This document shows positions 50,649 through 59,613 of a stretch of 64,000 nt of DNA, one piece after another. The translations under genes and the position numbers were made by a program. Position 1 is the stretch's first letter, and each line of letters begins with the position of its first letter. The stretch covers positions 1 to 64,000 of the forward strand of contig JBOEGN010000034.1 in the NCBI GenBank assembly GCA_050633445.1. Direction: 5' to 3'. This DNA comes from Thalassobius sp050633445 (GTDB taxonomy: Bacteria > Pseudomonadota > Alphaproteobacteria > Rhodobacterales > Rhodobacteraceae). The notes under the pieces are model-generated. The model saw only the letters and a list, made by a program, of their open reading frames with translations, had not been told where the DNA came from and made no database searches.

Positions 50649-51080
50649 ATGCTTCGACTTTTGACGCTCCTCCTCGCCCTTGTGGCTGCACCTTTGACCG
50701 CGCAGGGAATTCCCGTGGGGCAAATGCAGTGTCAGACCACCTATGCCGGGCAGCCATTTCAGGGCGTCATCCAGTTTCACATCCTACAATTGGCCGGAGA
50801 GATCGGCATTGGCAACGCGGGCACGCGGCATCAGATTTTGATGCTGGTGCGCATGGGCCGCGCGAATGAAATCCCCGGAACCCTGATGATGAACGGCCAT
50901 TTCCGCAGCCCCACGGCCTTTGCCGATTTCGAGGCCACGATGGGCGGCAATCAGGGGGCTGGCGCGGTCTGGATCAATGGTGCCAATCACCGGGCGACCT
51001 ATGCCGATTTCTATCTGGTCGAAGGCGGGGTGATCATGGTGACCGAGGACAATCAGCGCATCGAATACGCCTGTCGCTGA
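50649..51080 (+). CDS. Hypothetical secreted protein
   Basis: A 143-residue protein with a signal peptide (LRLLTLLLALVAAPLTAQG). The mature part has two Cys (MQCQTTYAG and EYACR) that could form a disulfide and the regular pattern GQPFQGVIQFHILQLAGEI. I do not recognise a family. The ATG at 50649 is preceded by no strong ribosome-binding site. Neighbours give no function. Confidence 0.6.
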   Translation: MLRLLTLLLALVAAPLTAQGIPVGQMQCQTTYAGQPFQGVIQFHILQLAGEIGIGNAGTRHQILMLVRMGRANEIPGTLMMNGHFRSPTAFADFEATMGGNQGAGAVWINGANHRATYADFYLVEGGVIMVTEDNQRIEYACR

Positions 51081-51172
51081 ATTTGGGCAAGCCGCCTCAC
51101 TCTTGCCACATTCAACCGTTTACTTAACCTTAAGATTTTCGCGTTGAGATAGAACTCAGAAGGAGGCACATA

Positions 51173-51376
51173 ATGGCCCTGGTTGCCCTGCTGGTTTTCA
51201 GTACTATCGGTTTTGGCTCGGCGCTTGTCGGCTTCTTGGGGTTTGGCCTGACTTTTGGCGCCGCAGTCTGTGTTTATCTTGGTCTTTCGGTTCTGGGGCC
51301 GGTCTGCGTGGTGCCTGTGGCACGCGTTTTGTCTAGTATTCTGGGGCTGAATGGCCCGCACGCGGCCTCGGTCTGA
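51173..51376 (+). CDS. Small hydrophobic membrane protein
   Basis: A 67-residue protein that is mostly hydrophobic (ALVALLVFSTIGFGSALVG then LGFGLTFGAAVCVYLGLSVLG), with two membrane spans and no conserved motif I recognise. AGAAGGAGG precedes the ATG at 51173 by 8 bases, so translation is likely. Function unknown. Confidence 0.6.
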   Translation: MALVALLVFSTIGFGSALVGFLGFGLTFGAAVCVYLGLSVLGPVCVVPVARVLSSILGLNGPHAASV

Positions 51377-51389
51377 TCACCCCCGTGCT

Positions 51390-51420
51390 AAAAAAATAGG
51401 CCGCGCAACTTGCGCGACCT
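51390..51420 (-). terminator. Terminator of the DUF2892 gene
   Basis: AGGCCGCGCAA (51398-51408) pairs with TTGCGCGACCT (51410-51420) with one mismatch; the A-run at 51390-51396 becomes a T run on the minus strand. It lies 30 bp after the gene. Confidence 0.75.
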
Positions 51421-51450
51421 CGTCCATTTCGGAGGAAGACGAAACAGACG

Positions 51451-51654
51451 TTACTGGAAGGCGCAGCCAGACTTGCAGCCCAATTTCTTGAACACAATCG
51501 CGGCAGGGCAGAACCCGGTGAACGACGATTGCAGCAGGTTTGCCCCGATAAAGACGGTGAACCAGACAAAATAGGGCGAGACATAGACGGTCAGCACAAC
51601 GCTTAGCAGGACCATGACGCCTGCGAAACGGAACATGGCGCGATCAATAGACAT
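51451..51654 (-). CDS. DUF2892 (inner membrane, YgaP-like) protein
   Basis: A 67-residue protein with the DUF2892 pattern: SIDRAMFRFAGVMVLLSVVL, YVSPYFVWFTVFIGANLLQSSFTGFCPAA and KKLGCKSGC with Cys residues near the end. Two membrane spans. The domain often is fused to a rhodanese domain in YgaP; here it stands alone. It is divergent from the universal stress protein gene, with a 180-bp shared gap. Confidence 0.85.
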   Translation of the reverse strand: MSIDRAMFRFAGVMVLLSVVLTVYVSPYFVWFTVFIGANLLQSSFTGFCPAAIVFKKLGCKSGCAFQ

Positions 51655-51766
51655 TTAGTTTTCCTTTGATAATTTCGGGGCCGGTCAGCTAAATGCATGC
51701 GGCGGGTGTTACAGTTAGCCCTCTGTATACATATTCTGAAAATAGAATACAACTGTGAAATTCTTC

Positions 51767-51780
51767 CTGACCTGTGTCAA
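51767..51780. promoter_or_regulatory. FNR-like box (CTGA-N6-TCAA) before the stress protein gene
   Basis: CTGACCTGTGTCAA has one mismatch to the FNR consensus TTGA-N6-TCAA. It is 55 bp upstream of the universal stress protein start, and shared with DUF2892. A separate inverted repeat TATTCT/AGAATA lies at 51732-51749. Universal stress protein genes of this group are often oxygen-regulated. Confidence 0.45.
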
Positions 51781-51834
51781 AGCGGCGCTGTGAATTTGCA
51801 GGCAACATGACGCCATGTGAACAGGAGGAATCCC

Positions 51835-52242
51835 ATGTATACCGACATCCTTGTCCCCGTTTCTTTCGACAGCGAACGAGACTCCAAAGGAGCCTTGGAA
51901 ATCGCTCAGGCGATCAGCGCTGAAGGGGCGACCGTCACCCTGATCCACGTGATGGAGAGCATTCCGGGCTATGCGATTTCCTATATTCCCACCGAGTATG
52001 TCTCGGATTCACGCATAGCTATTGAAAAAGAATTGGCCGAGATGGGGGCCGCTTTGCCCAATGCCAAGGCCGTTGTGATCGAGGGCCACTCGGGTCGCAC
52101 TATCGTAGATTGGGCCGGGGAAAATGGTATTGATTGCATCGTTATTGCGTCGCACCGTCCGGGCATGCAAGACCTGCTGCTTGGCTCGACTGCGGCCAAC
52201 GTGGTGCGTCACGCCAAATGCGCTGTGCACGTTCTGCGCTAG
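51835..52242 (+). CDS. Universal stress protein, UspA family
   Basis: A 135-residue USP with the fold MYTDILVPVSFDSERD at the start and the ATP-binding-like loop VIASHRPGMQDLLLGSTAANVVRHAKCAVHVLR (G-2x-G-9x-G-S/T). A GGAGGAAT ribosome-binding site precedes the ATG at 51835. It stands alone, with a terminator after it and a possible FNR-type box before it. Its stress role is unknown. Confidence 0.9.
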   Translation: MYTDILVPVSFDSERDSKGALEIAQAISAEGATVTLIHVMESIPGYAISYIPTEYVSDSRIAIEKELAEMGAALPNAKAVVIEGHSGRTIVDWAGENGIDCIVIASHRPGMQDLLLGSTAANVVRHAKCAVHVLR

Positions 52243-52251
52243 ACCAGTTAG

Positions 52252-52288
52252 GGATCGGCGCGCGTTTGCCTGCCGATCCGTTTCTTTT
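52252..52288 (+). terminator. Terminator of the stress protein gene
   Basis: Perfect 8-bp arms GGATCGGC (52252-52259) and GCCGATCC (52272-52279), followed by a T-rich stretch. The rest of the gap to lepA (52289-52428) shows nothing more. Confidence 0.7.
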
Positions 52289-52428
52289 GTCCTTTGAGCG
52301 GGGGGCGGAACAAGATCATAGATCAACCGCCCCCAAATGCGAAAAACACTCCGAACGTACCTCTCTGGTGGCATTCGCGTTTGCTTGGCCATTGACCGCC
52401 GGGCGATTCCGCATCATATCGCTGATCC

Positions 52429-54231
52429 ATGACCGACCTTAAGCACATCCGCAATTTCTCGATTGTTGCCCATATCGACCACGGGAAATCCACCCTGGCC
52501 GACCGCCTGATCCAATCCACTAACACCGTGGCGGATCGGGATATGAAGGAACAGCTGCTGGACAGCATGGATATCGAGCGCGAGCGCGGTATCACCATCA
52601 AGGCCAACACCGTGCGCATTGACTACAAAGCGCAGGATGGCGAGACCTATGTGCTGAACCTGATCGACACCCCCGGCCATGTTGACTTTGCCTATGAGGT
52701 CAGCCGCTCGATGCGCGCAGTCGAAGGGTCTTTGCTGGTTGTGGATGCGTCACAGGGCGTTGAGGCGCAGACCTTGGCGAATGTCTATACCGCTATCGAC
52801 GCCGACCACGAGATCGTGCCGGTGCTGAACAAGGTGGACCTGCCCGCAGCCGAGCCCGAACGTGTGGCCGAACAGATCGAGGATGTGATCGGCATTGATG
52901 CCTCGGACGCCTGCCTGATCTCGGCCAAGACCGGCATCGGTATCCCCGATGTGCTTGAGGCGATCGTGACCCGTCTGCCCGCACCGCATGAGGGCGACCC
53001 GGATGCCCCGCTGAAGGCGATGCTGGTGGACAGCTGGTACGACCCCTATCTGGGCGTGGTCGTGCTGGTGCGGATCATGGACGGCAAGCTGAAAAAGGGC
53101 GACCAGATCCGCATGATGCAAACCGACGCCAAATACGGCGTGGACCGTGTCGGTGTCTTCCGCCCGCAGATGGAAAACGTGGACGCGCTGGGCCCGGGCG
53201 AGATCGGCTTTATCACCGCCTCGATCAAACAGGTCCGCGATACGCGCGTTGGCGACACCATCACCCATGACAAACGCCAGACCTCTGAACCGCTTCCTGG
53301 CTTTAGCCCCTCGGTGCCGGTGGTGTTCTGTGGCCTCTTCCCCGTGGATTCGGCGGAATTCGAGGATCTGCGCGACGCGATTGAAAAACTGGCGCTTAAC
53401 GATGCGTCTTTTAGCTATGAGATGGAAACCTCGGCCGCTTTGGGCTTTGGCTTCCGCTGTGGCTTCTTGGGGCTTTTGCACCTCGAGGTCATCCGCGACC
53501 GGATCGAACGCGAATATAACATCGAGCTGATCACCACCGCACCGTCGGTGATTTACCACATCTTCATGAAAGATGGTGAAACGGTCGAGCTGCACAACCC
53601 CGCCGACATGCCCGACCCAAGTAAGGTGGATCACCTTGAGGAACCGCGCATCAAGGCCACGATCATGGTGCCCGACGAATACCTGGGTGACGTGCTGAAA
53701 CTGTGCCAGGATCGCCGCGGTATCCAAGAGGATCTGACCTATGCCGGCACCCGCGCGATGGTCGTCTATGACCTGCCGCTGAACGAGGTGGTGTTCGATT
53801 TTTATGACCGTCTGAAATCGGTAACCAAGGGCTATGCCTCGTTCGACTACCAGATGACCGGCTATCGCGAGGATAACCTGGTGAAAATGTCGATTCTGGT
53901 GAATGATGAACCAGTCGACGCGCTGTCGACCATGGTGCACCGCGACCGCGCCGAAATGCGGGGCCGCGCCATGTGTGAAAAGCTCAAGGATCTGATTCCG
54001 CGCCACATGTTCAAGATCCCGATCCAGGCCGCGATTGGTGGCAAGGTGATCGCGCGTGAAACGCTGGCGGCTCTGCGCAAGGACGTGACCGCGAAATGTT
54101 ACGGCGGTGACGCGACCCGGAAAAAGAAACTGCTGGAAAAGCAGAAGGCCGGTAAGAAAAAGATGCGCCAATTCGGCCGCGTGGACATCCCACAAGAGGC
54201 CTTTATCTCGGCCCTCAAAATGGACGATTGA
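52429..54231 (+). CDS. lepA: Translation elongation factor 4
   Basis: LepA is a ribosome-binding GTPase that aids translation under stress. The 600-residue protein has G1 AHIDHGKSTLADRL, G2 ERERGITIKA, G3 DTPGHVDFAYE, G4 NKVDLP and the C-terminal LepA-specific domain ending AGKKKMRQFGRVDIPQEAF. ATG at 52429 is in the family position. A terminator follows. Confidence 0.97.
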   Translation: MTDLKHIRNFSIVAHIDHGKSTLADRLIQSTNTVADRDMKEQLLDSMDIERERGITIKANTVRIDYKAQDGETYVLNLIDTPGHVDFAYEVSRSMRAVEGSLLVVDASQGVEAQTLANVYTAIDADHEIVPVLNKVDLPAAEPERVAEQIEDVIGIDASDACLISAKTGIGIPDVLEAIVTRLPAPHEGDPDAPLKAMLVDSWYDPYLGVVVLVRIMDGKLKKGDQIRMMQTDAKYGVDRVGVFRPQMENVDALGPGEIGFITASIKQVRDTRVGDTITHDKRQTSEPLPGFSPSVPVVFCGLFPVDSAEFEDLRDAIEKLALNDASFSYEMETSAALGFGFRCGFLGLLHLEVIRDRIEREYNIELITTAPSVIYHIFMKDGETVELHNPADMPDPSKVDHLEEPRIKATIMVPDEYLGDVLKLCQDRRGIQEDLTYAGTRAMVVYDLPLNEVVFDFYDRLKSVTKGYASFDYQMTGYREDNLVKMSILVNDEPVDALSTMVHRDRAEMRGRAMCEKLKDLIPRHMFKIPIQAAIGGKVIARETLAALRKDVTAKCYGGDATRKKKLLEKQKAGKKKMRQFGRVDIPQEAFISALKMDD

Positions 54232-54233
54232 TC

Positions 54234-54264
54234 AAAAAGCCGCTCGGAAAACGGGCGGCTTTTT
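54234..54264 (+). terminator. Terminator of lepA
   Basis: AAAAAGCCGC (54234-54243) pairs with GCGGCTTTTT (54255-54264) around an 11-base loop; T run included. It begins 3 bp after the stop. Confidence 0.85.
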
Positions 54265-54351
54265 CATATCTCAAAATTATAATGTAACGGGACTTCACAT
54301 TCGTGTTGTGTCGGCCTAGCATACCGCCAGTGACATTGATCGGAGGCCGGT

Positions 54352-54834
54352 ATGCCCACACATTATTCTCGTCTTCAGATTGCCCTGCATTGGGTTGTCT
54401 TTTTGTTTATCGCCTTCCAGTTCGTTGCCCACGAAGCGATAGAGGAAGCGTGGGAAGCCTTGGAAAAAGGCAGCGCTGCCGCTCCGTCTTCGATGGCTTG
54501 GGCGCATGTCGTCGTTGGCTTGCTTGTGCTCGCGCTGGCGGTGTGGCGTCTGTCATTGCGTTTAACGCGTGGAGTGCCGCCCCTGCCAAAAGAAGAACCG
54601 CCGATGATGCAGATGGCCGCGCATGTGACCCATTGGGCGTTGTATGCTTTGATGATCCTGCTGCCCATTGGGGGCGCAATGGCATGGTTCGGAGGTTTGG
54701 GCTTTGCCGCTGAACTGCACGGGACCTTTGCCCCTGTTCTGATGGCGCTGTTCCTGCTGCATGTTGCCGGCGCGCTGTACCATCAGTTCGTGCTGAAAAC
54801 CAATTTGATGGACCGGATGCGCACGCCCGGCTAA
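54352..54834 (+). CDS. Cytochrome b561 family protein
   Basis: A 160-residue integral membrane protein with four helices and paired His heme ligands: LQIALHWVVFLFIAFQFVAHE, AWAHVVVGLLVLALAVWRLSLR, THWALYALMILLPIGG and APVLMALFLLHVAGALYHQFV. This is the b561 pattern of small diheme electron carriers, possibly superoxide-quinone oxidoreductase-like. GGAGGCCGGT precedes the ATG. It is convergent with ligB across a shared hairpin. Confidence 0.88.
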   Translation: MPTHYSRLQIALHWVVFLFIAFQFVAHEAIEEAWEALEKGSAAAPSSMAWAHVVVGLLVLALAVWRLSLRLTRGVPPLPKEEPPMMQMAAHVTHWALYALMILLPIGGAMAWFGGLGFAAELHGTFAPVLMALFLLHVAGALYHQFVLKTNLMDRMRTPG

Positions 54835-54854
54835 CCCGGCTAAGTGACAACGAA

Positions 54855-54882
54855 AAAGGGCGCACCACATGGCGCGCCCTTT
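54855..54882. terminator. Hairpin between cytochrome b561 and ligB, likely bidirectional
   Basis: Perfect 9-bp arms AAAGGGCGC (54855-54863) and GCGCCCTTT (54874-54882) with flanking A and T tracts, so it can end transcription from both sides. Confidence 0.75.
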
Positions 54883-54903
54883 CTCAAGTCTGATCCGAAG
54901 TGC

Positions 54904-55749
54904 TTATGCACATTCCAGCAGCAGGGTGCCCGCGCCGGTGTTCGAGATCGGGATGTGATAGTTGCGTGTCACCTCGGTGACGTTGTCACCCAGCGCGCCG
55001 CGCATCATCATCCACATCAGGAATTCGGTGCCTTGGGCGCCCGCTTTTTCGACCAGTTCCATCCGAGTGATCTTGGTCAGCTCTTCGGGGTTATGGGCGA
55101 TGTTGTTCAGGCAGTATTCATCAAACTCTTTGTTGATAAAGCCAGCACGTTCTCCATCCAGCTGGTGGCTTAGGCCACCGGTGCCCAGAACGACCACTTT
55201 CAGGTCCTCGGGGAAGCTTTCGATGCCTTTGCGCAGGGCCTTGCCGAAGTCCAGAGCGCGTTTCAGCGTCGGGATCGGGTGCTGCACGGTGTTCGCCGAG
55301 ATCGGGATCGCCTTGGGCATATCCTCGTTATGGGGCGCGCCGGGCCAGAACAGCTGCATCGGAACCACGAAACCGTGGTCGACGGGCAGTTCCTGGCACG
55401 AGGTGATGTCGAACTCGTCCGAAACCATCGATTCGATGATGTGCCAGCTCAGCTCGGGGTGACCGGGGAAGGGGTCCAGTTCGGGCAGGCCCCAACCTTC
55501 GTCTTCGTTCTTATATTCATGGGCCGCACCGATCGCAAAGGTCGGCATCTGGTCCAGGAAAAAGCCCAGCCCGTGGTCGTTATAGATGTTCACAACGACG
55601 TCGGGTTTGTTGTCTTTGATCCACTGGTGAACCTTGGGATAGCCGTCAAAGAACGGTTTCCAATAGGGGTCGTCATACAGCTCTTGCTGAATGGCGTTGC
55701 CGACAGCGGGGATGTGCGAGGTGGTGATACCGCCAAGAATTTTTGCCAT
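54904..55749 (-). CDS. ligB: Protocatechuate 4,5-dioxygenase, beta subunit
   Basis: LigB is the catalytic Fe(II) subunit that opens protocatechuate between C4 and C5 to 4-carboxy-2-hydroxymuconate-6-semialdehyde. The 281-residue class III extradiol dioxygenase has ILGGITTSHIPAVG with the first metal His (residue 12), a second His in NDHGLGF and a late catalytic His in VDHGFVVPM. It lies downstream of ligA, 12 bp apart, in the order ligA-ligB at the end of the galB-ligK-galD-ligI-ligA-ligB operon. Gallate dioxygenase is a related alternative, but the separate small LigA argues for LigAB. Confidence 0.93.
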   Translation of the reverse strand: MAKILGGITTSHIPAVGNAIQQELYDDPYWKPFFDGYPKVHQWIKDNKPDVVVNIYNDHGLGFFLDQMPTFAIGAAHEYKNEDEGWGLPELDPFPGHPELSWHIIESMVSDEFDITSCQELPVDHGFVVPMQLFWPGAPHNEDMPKAIPISANTVQHPIPTLKRALDFGKALRKGIESFPEDLKVVVLGTGGLSHQLDGERAGFINKEFDEYCLNNIAHNPEELTKITRMELVEKAGAQGTEFLMWMMMRGALGDNVTEVTRNYHIPISNTGAGTLLLECA

Positions 55750-55761
55750 TGTCGTATCTCC

Positions 55762-56121
55762 TTATGCCTGGCTCAGCAGGAATTCTTTGAACTCTTCGGT
55801 GGTGCGACCGGTCTGCAGACCGCCAACATCCTGAACCGAGAGTTTGAAGATGCCCGCCAGTTTGGCCAGGTAGTAGATGTTGCCGCCTTCGGCGATCATG
55901 GCCAGGATATTGCTGGACCGGATGGCGTCTTTTTGCGCTTCGGTCAGCTTGTATTTGGTCATGTAGGCTTCGGCGTCGGCTTTGAATTCCTCGCGGTTAA
56001 CCGCTTTGTTGAACGAGTAGCACATCTTGTTCAGGTTATAGCCTTTCATGGCCTGTTTACCGTCAAAGATGGTCGTTCCAGGAATGTCGATATGATAATC
56101 GTGGCCCGGCATGTCGTGCAT
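55762..56121 (-). CDS. ligA: Protocatechuate 4,5-dioxygenase, alpha subunit
   Basis: A 119-residue helical subunit that caps the LigB active site. Conserved parts are TTIFDGKQAMKGYNLNKMC, FNKAVNREEFKADAEAY and AIRSSNILAMIAEGGNIYYLAKLAG. Length and pattern match LigA. It starts at 56121 after GGAGGAGTCC and is followed 12 bp later by ligB. Confidence 0.93.
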   Translation of the reverse strand: MHDMPGHDYHIDIPGTTIFDGKQAMKGYNLNKMCYSFNKAVNREEFKADAEAYMTKYKLTEAQKDAIRSSNILAMIAEGGNIYYLAKLAGIFKLSVQDVGGLQTGRTTEEFKEFLLSQA

Positions 56122-56181
56122 GGGGACTCCTCCTTAAGTTTGCGCTGTCGGACCCCGGACAGTGCCGGGGCGCGGCGGCGA

Positions 56182-57069
56182 TTACGCCCAGTACAGACGC
56201 ATAGGGTTGTCTACCAACAGCTTCTGCTGCTGTTCGGGGGTTCGCGCGATTCGTGGAATGTAGTCGACCAATGCGCCATCATCGGGCATGTGCGACTTCA
56301 TGTTTGGGTGTGGCCAGTCCGTGCCCCACAGAACGCGGTCGGGGAACCGATCGACGATCTCAGAACAATAAGGCACCACGTCGTCATAGGACGGTCCCTC
56401 TAGCGACAGACGCTCGGGGCAGGTGACTTTGGACCAGATATTTTCGTTGTCTTCCATCAGCTTGATGAAGCGCTGGAAATCGGGGTGATCGACGCCTTTG
56501 GACACGTCAGGACGGCCCATGTGATCGACAACCAGAATGGTCGGCAGTTTTTCCAGGAAGGGCACCAGCTCTTCCAGGTCCTGCGCTTCGAAATAGACGA
56601 CGATGTGCCAGCCAAAAGGTTTGATCTTGTTGGCAATGTCCAGGAACACCTCTTGCGGGGTGGCATCGACCAGACGTTTGACAAAGTTGAAGCGGACGCC
56701 GCGGACGCCGGCCTCGTGCATCTCGGCGATCTCGTCCTCGGTGATGTCAGGACCGACCGAGGCAATCCCGCGGGCCAGATCACCGGCGGCGCGGCAGGCA
56801 TCAACCATGGCGCGGTTGTCCTTGCCGTGGCAGGTGGCCTGAACGATCACGTTACGAGAGAAACCCAAGTAGTCACGCAGGGCGAACAGCTTGTCCTTGC
56901 CCGCGTTGCAGGGGGTGTATTTGCGTTCGGGCGCAAAGGGAAACTCGGGGTAGGGGCCAAAAACGTGGCAATGCGCGTCCACGGCGCCCGCGGGCAGTTT
57001 GAAGTCGGGCTTCTTGGGGCTCGGGTGGAATTCCAGCCAATCGGCATCCATTACTTGTACTTCGGTCAT
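56182..57069 (-). CDS. ligI: 2-pyrone-4,6-dicarboxylate hydrolase
   Basis: LigI opens the lactone 2-pyrone-4,6-dicarboxylate to 4-oxalomesaconate. The 295-residue amidohydrolase has AVDAHCHVFGPYPEFPFA with the HxH motif (residues 32-34), the late LVVDHMGRPD and RVLWGTDWPHPN with the catalytic Asp. It overlaps galD by 4 bp (57066-57069) and ends 60 bp before ligA. Confidence 0.93.
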   Translation of the reverse strand: MTEVQVMDADWLEFHPSPKKPDFKLPAGAVDAHCHVFGPYPEFPFAPERKYTPCNAGKDKLFALRDYLGFSRNVIVQATCHGKDNRAMVDACRAAGDLARGIASVGPDITEDEIAEMHEAGVRGVRFNFVKRLVDATPQEVFLDIANKIKPFGWHIVVYFEAQDLEELVPFLEKLPTILVVDHMGRPDVSKGVDHPDFQRFIKLMEDNENIWSKVTCPERLSLEGPSYDDVVPYCSEIVDRFPDRVLWGTDWPHPNMKSHMPDDGALVDYIPRIARTPEQQQKLLVDNPMRLYWA

Positions 57070-58121
57070 GCGTAAGCTTCTCCGTCCATAAGTTTGCGCG
57101 CGGTTCGCAGGATCGCGGCAGAGGTCACGTCGCCATCGTCATTCAACGTGGCAACGACGGTCATTTCACCGGTCGGGTGTTCGATGGGCATGGTGCGTTC
57201 CTCGCCCTCGCCCTTAGCTGCCAGTTCATGGGCGGGGGCGCCCTCCAGCAGGCAGGCGGTGGCAACGGACACAGCGCCCAACACGCCGATCGTTTTGTGG
57301 CAGCGATGCGGGATGAACGTCCGGGTCGAGATCACACCGCCGTCGCGCGGCGCCGACACCATGGTCATCTTGGGCACCGATTTTTCGGTCACATCGCCCA
57401 GGTTCATCAGCGGGCCGCATTGCAGGCGGATCGCCTCCAGCTTGGCGCGTAAGTCTTTGTTGGCTTCCAGATCTTCGGGGGCTTCTTCGCCGGTGATGCC
57501 CATGTCCGAGGCCCGCATGACCACGCAGGGCATGCCGTTGTCGATCATGGTCAGCTCGATCCCGTCGATCACGTCCATGACGTTGCCAGTGGGCAGCAAA
57601 GCGCCACAGCTGGACCCGGCGGTGTCCTGAAAAGCAATCGGAACAGGGGCCGAGGAGCCGGGCACGCCGTCAATCCGCGCATCCCCAGAATAGTCCACCG
57701 TGCCGTCCGGGGTTTTGACCCGCGAGACAGCGACCTGCCCGGTGTTTTCCATGTAAATCGTCACCTGGGTTTCACCATCCCCAGCAGCCACAAGGCCACG
57801 TTCGATGGCGAACGGCCCAACGCCAGCAAGGATATTGCCGCAGTTCTGGGCGTCGGTGACAATCGGCTGATCCACAAAGACTTGCAGGAACAGATAGTCC
57901 ACATCCACACCGGGACGTTCGGACTTGCTGACCACTGCAACCTTCGAGGTCAGAGGGTCGGCGCCGCCCAACCCGTCGATCTGACGGATATCGGGCGACC
58001 CCATAATGCCCAGCAACAGGGCATCCCGGTCCGCCGTTTCAGCGGGCAGGTCGTCGCGCAGGAAGTACCCGCCTTTCGACGTCCCACCACGCATCCACAT
58101 TGTCCGGACTGCCTTAGACAT
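57066..58121 (-). CDS. galD: 4-oxalomesaconate tautomerase (PrpF family)
   Basis: GalD converts the keto and enol forms of 4-oxalomesaconate before hydration. The 351-residue PrpF-fold protein has TMWMRGGTSKGGYFL near the N-terminus, the CGN-like NCGNILAGVGPFAIE and the GSSCGALLPTGN with catalytic Cys and Lys positions expected by the fold. It overlaps ligK at one end (58114-58121) and ligI at the other (57066-57069), so all three are translationally coupled. Confidence 0.9.
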   Translation of the reverse strand: MSKAVRTMWMRGGTSKGGYFLRDDLPAETADRDALLLGIMGSPDIRQIDGLGGADPLTSKVAVVSKSERPGVDVDYLFLQVFVDQPIVTDAQNCGNILAGVGPFAIERGLVAAGDGETQVTIYMENTGQVAVSRVKTPDGTVDYSGDARIDGVPGSSAPVPIAFQDTAGSSCGALLPTGNVMDVIDGIELTMIDNGMPCVVMRASDMGITGEEAPEDLEANKDLRAKLEAIRLQCGPLMNLGDVTEKSVPKMTMVSAPRDGGVISTRTFIPHRCHKTIGVLGAVSVATACLLEGAPAHELAAKGEGEERTMPIEHPTGEMTVVATLNDDGDVTSAAILRTARKLMDGEAYA

Positions 58122-58806
58122 ATTTCAGGCCCTTTTCGGCCAGACGGCCGCGCATGTTGTAGATGTCCAGACCCAGTTCGCCAGCTTCGAAACGCGCGCG
58201 TTTGTCGGCTTCGTTGGCTTCGCGGGCGCGGGATTTCTCCAGCACTTCGGCGGCCTCTTCGCGGCGCACGACACAGACGCCATCGTCATCGGCCACGATG
58301 ATATCACCGGGGTTCACCAGCTCGTCGGCGCAGACGACCGGCACGTTGACCGAGCCCAGCGTCTCTTTGATGGTGCCCTGGGCGAAGACGGCCTTGGACC
58401 AGACGGGGAAGTTCATCTCAGTCAGGTCGCGCACGTCGCGCACACCGGCGTCGATGATCAGACCCTTGCAGCCGCGATGCTGCGCCGAGGTGGCCAGCAG
58501 GTCACCGAAATAACCCGCATTGCTGGGCGAGGTCGGGGCCAGAACCAGAATGTCCCCGGCTTGCAGCTGCTCGATCGCGACGTGGATCATCCAGTTATCG
58601 CAGGGCGGCGCCGAGATGGTCACCGCGCTGGCGGCCAGACGCGCACCGGAAAAGATCGGCGTCATATAGTCGGCCAGCAGGCCCTTGCGACCCTGCGCCT
58701 CGTGGACGGTGGCAACGCCGCATTCAGCCAGACCATCAATGATGGCCTGATCTGCGCGCTCGATGTTCTGGACGACAACGCCCTGAGTGCCTACGGGATA
58801 GCTCAT
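58114..58806 (-). CDS. ligK: 4-carboxy-4-hydroxy-2-oxoadipate aldolase (RraA-like)
   Basis: LigK splits 4-carboxy-4-hydroxy-2-oxoadipate into pyruvate and oxaloacetate. The 230-residue RraA-fold class II aldolase has AQGRKGLLADYMTPIF, CKGLIIDAGVRDVRDL with the metal and substrate residues, and IIVADDDGVCVVRR. Overlaps with galB at 58803-58806 and with galD at 58114-58121 show tight coupling. Confidence 0.92.
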   Translation of the reverse strand: MSYPVGTQGVVVQNIERADQAIIDGLAECGVATVHEAQGRKGLLADYMTPIFSGARLAASAVTISAPPCDNWMIHVAIEQLQAGDILVLAPTSPSNAGYFGDLLATSAQHRGCKGLIIDAGVRDVRDLTEMNFPVWSKAVFAQGTIKETLGSVNVPVVCADELVNPGDIIVADDDGVCVVRREEAAEVLEKSRAREANEADKRARFEAGELGLDIYNMRGRLAEKGLKYV

Positions 58807-59537
58807 ACCAGTTCATCCATGCAGAACGGGAAGATGCTCTCAAAGCCTTCCGCGTATTTACAGTCACGGCCACCGGCCATACCGCCCGAGTTCCGCTTGA
58901 AGTGGTTGGCGCGCTGCTGAGCGACACGGGTGTAGAAGTCCCACAGGTGGACCTGACCGTTGTTGCATTCCATCGCCTTGCGCTTCTTCTCCCACACCGA
59001 GGTGATGTCCAGAAAGACGTTCGGCTTCCAGTGCATCTGCTCGGTCTGGTGGGGTTCGAACAGGTACATCTGCGGCGCGCCCAGCACTTTTTGACCGGGG
59101 TTGTGGCCCCAGGCCTGCGCGATCATGCGGCAGGTCAGCGCGAACTCGGTCGTTTTCATGTGGTCGGTGTTATAGGGGTCCCATTTCGAGTGCGAGAACA
59201 TGAACTTGGGCTGTACATCACGGATGATGTCGACCACCTGGTTTTCAGCTTCTTCGGTGAAACGCAGGGGATAATCACCCATGTCCAGGAACTTGATGTC
59301 GTGGACACCCAGCGCCTCGGCGGCGTTTTCGGCCTCGCCACGACGGTTGGCTTTGACTTCGTCCAGCGATTTGCCTTCTTTCCACAAACGGGCGCTTTCG
59401 CCGCGTTCGCCATAGGACAGGCAAGCCACCGTCACGTTATATCCAAGTTCCTGATGCAGGGCGATTGCCCCCCCGCACCGCCATACAAAGTCAGCTGCGT
59501 GAGCAGAGATCACCAGAGCGGTCTTATTGTCAGCCAT
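58803..59537 (-). CDS. galB: 4-oxalomesaconate hydratase (PIG-L fold)
   Basis: GalB adds water to 4-oxalomesaconate. The 244-residue protein has a PIG-L-type zinc fold: ISAHAADFVWRCGGAIALH replaces the AHPDD motif of deacetylases, as in characterised GalB, and a second His lies in YNTDHMKT. Start 59537 (MADNKTALVIS) is preceded by AAAGGCGCGACG. It is the first gene of the operon, so the operon promoter should lie in the gap to the regulator gene. Confidence 0.87.
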   Translation of the reverse strand: MADNKTALVISAHAADFVWRCGGAIALHQELGYNVTVACLSYGERGESARLWKEGKSLDEVKANRRGEAENAAEALGVHDIKFLDMGDYPLRFTEEAENQVVDIIRDVQPKFMFSHSKWDPYNTDHMKTTEFALTCRMIAQAWGHNPGQKVLGAPQMYLFEPHQTEQMHWKPNVFLDITSVWEKKRKAMECNNGQVHLWDFYTRVAQQRANHFKRNSGGMAGGRDCKYAEGFESIFPFCMDELV

Positions 59538-59613
59538 CGTCGCGCCTTTCAAATTTAGTCTGCAGATTGCGGCAACCCTAACGCTTGGGGGGCTGAATTG
59601 GCCATTTTGAATC

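Noticed and set aside
52750..54195. 481-codon minus-strand frame opposite lepA
   Set aside because: Shadow of lepA.
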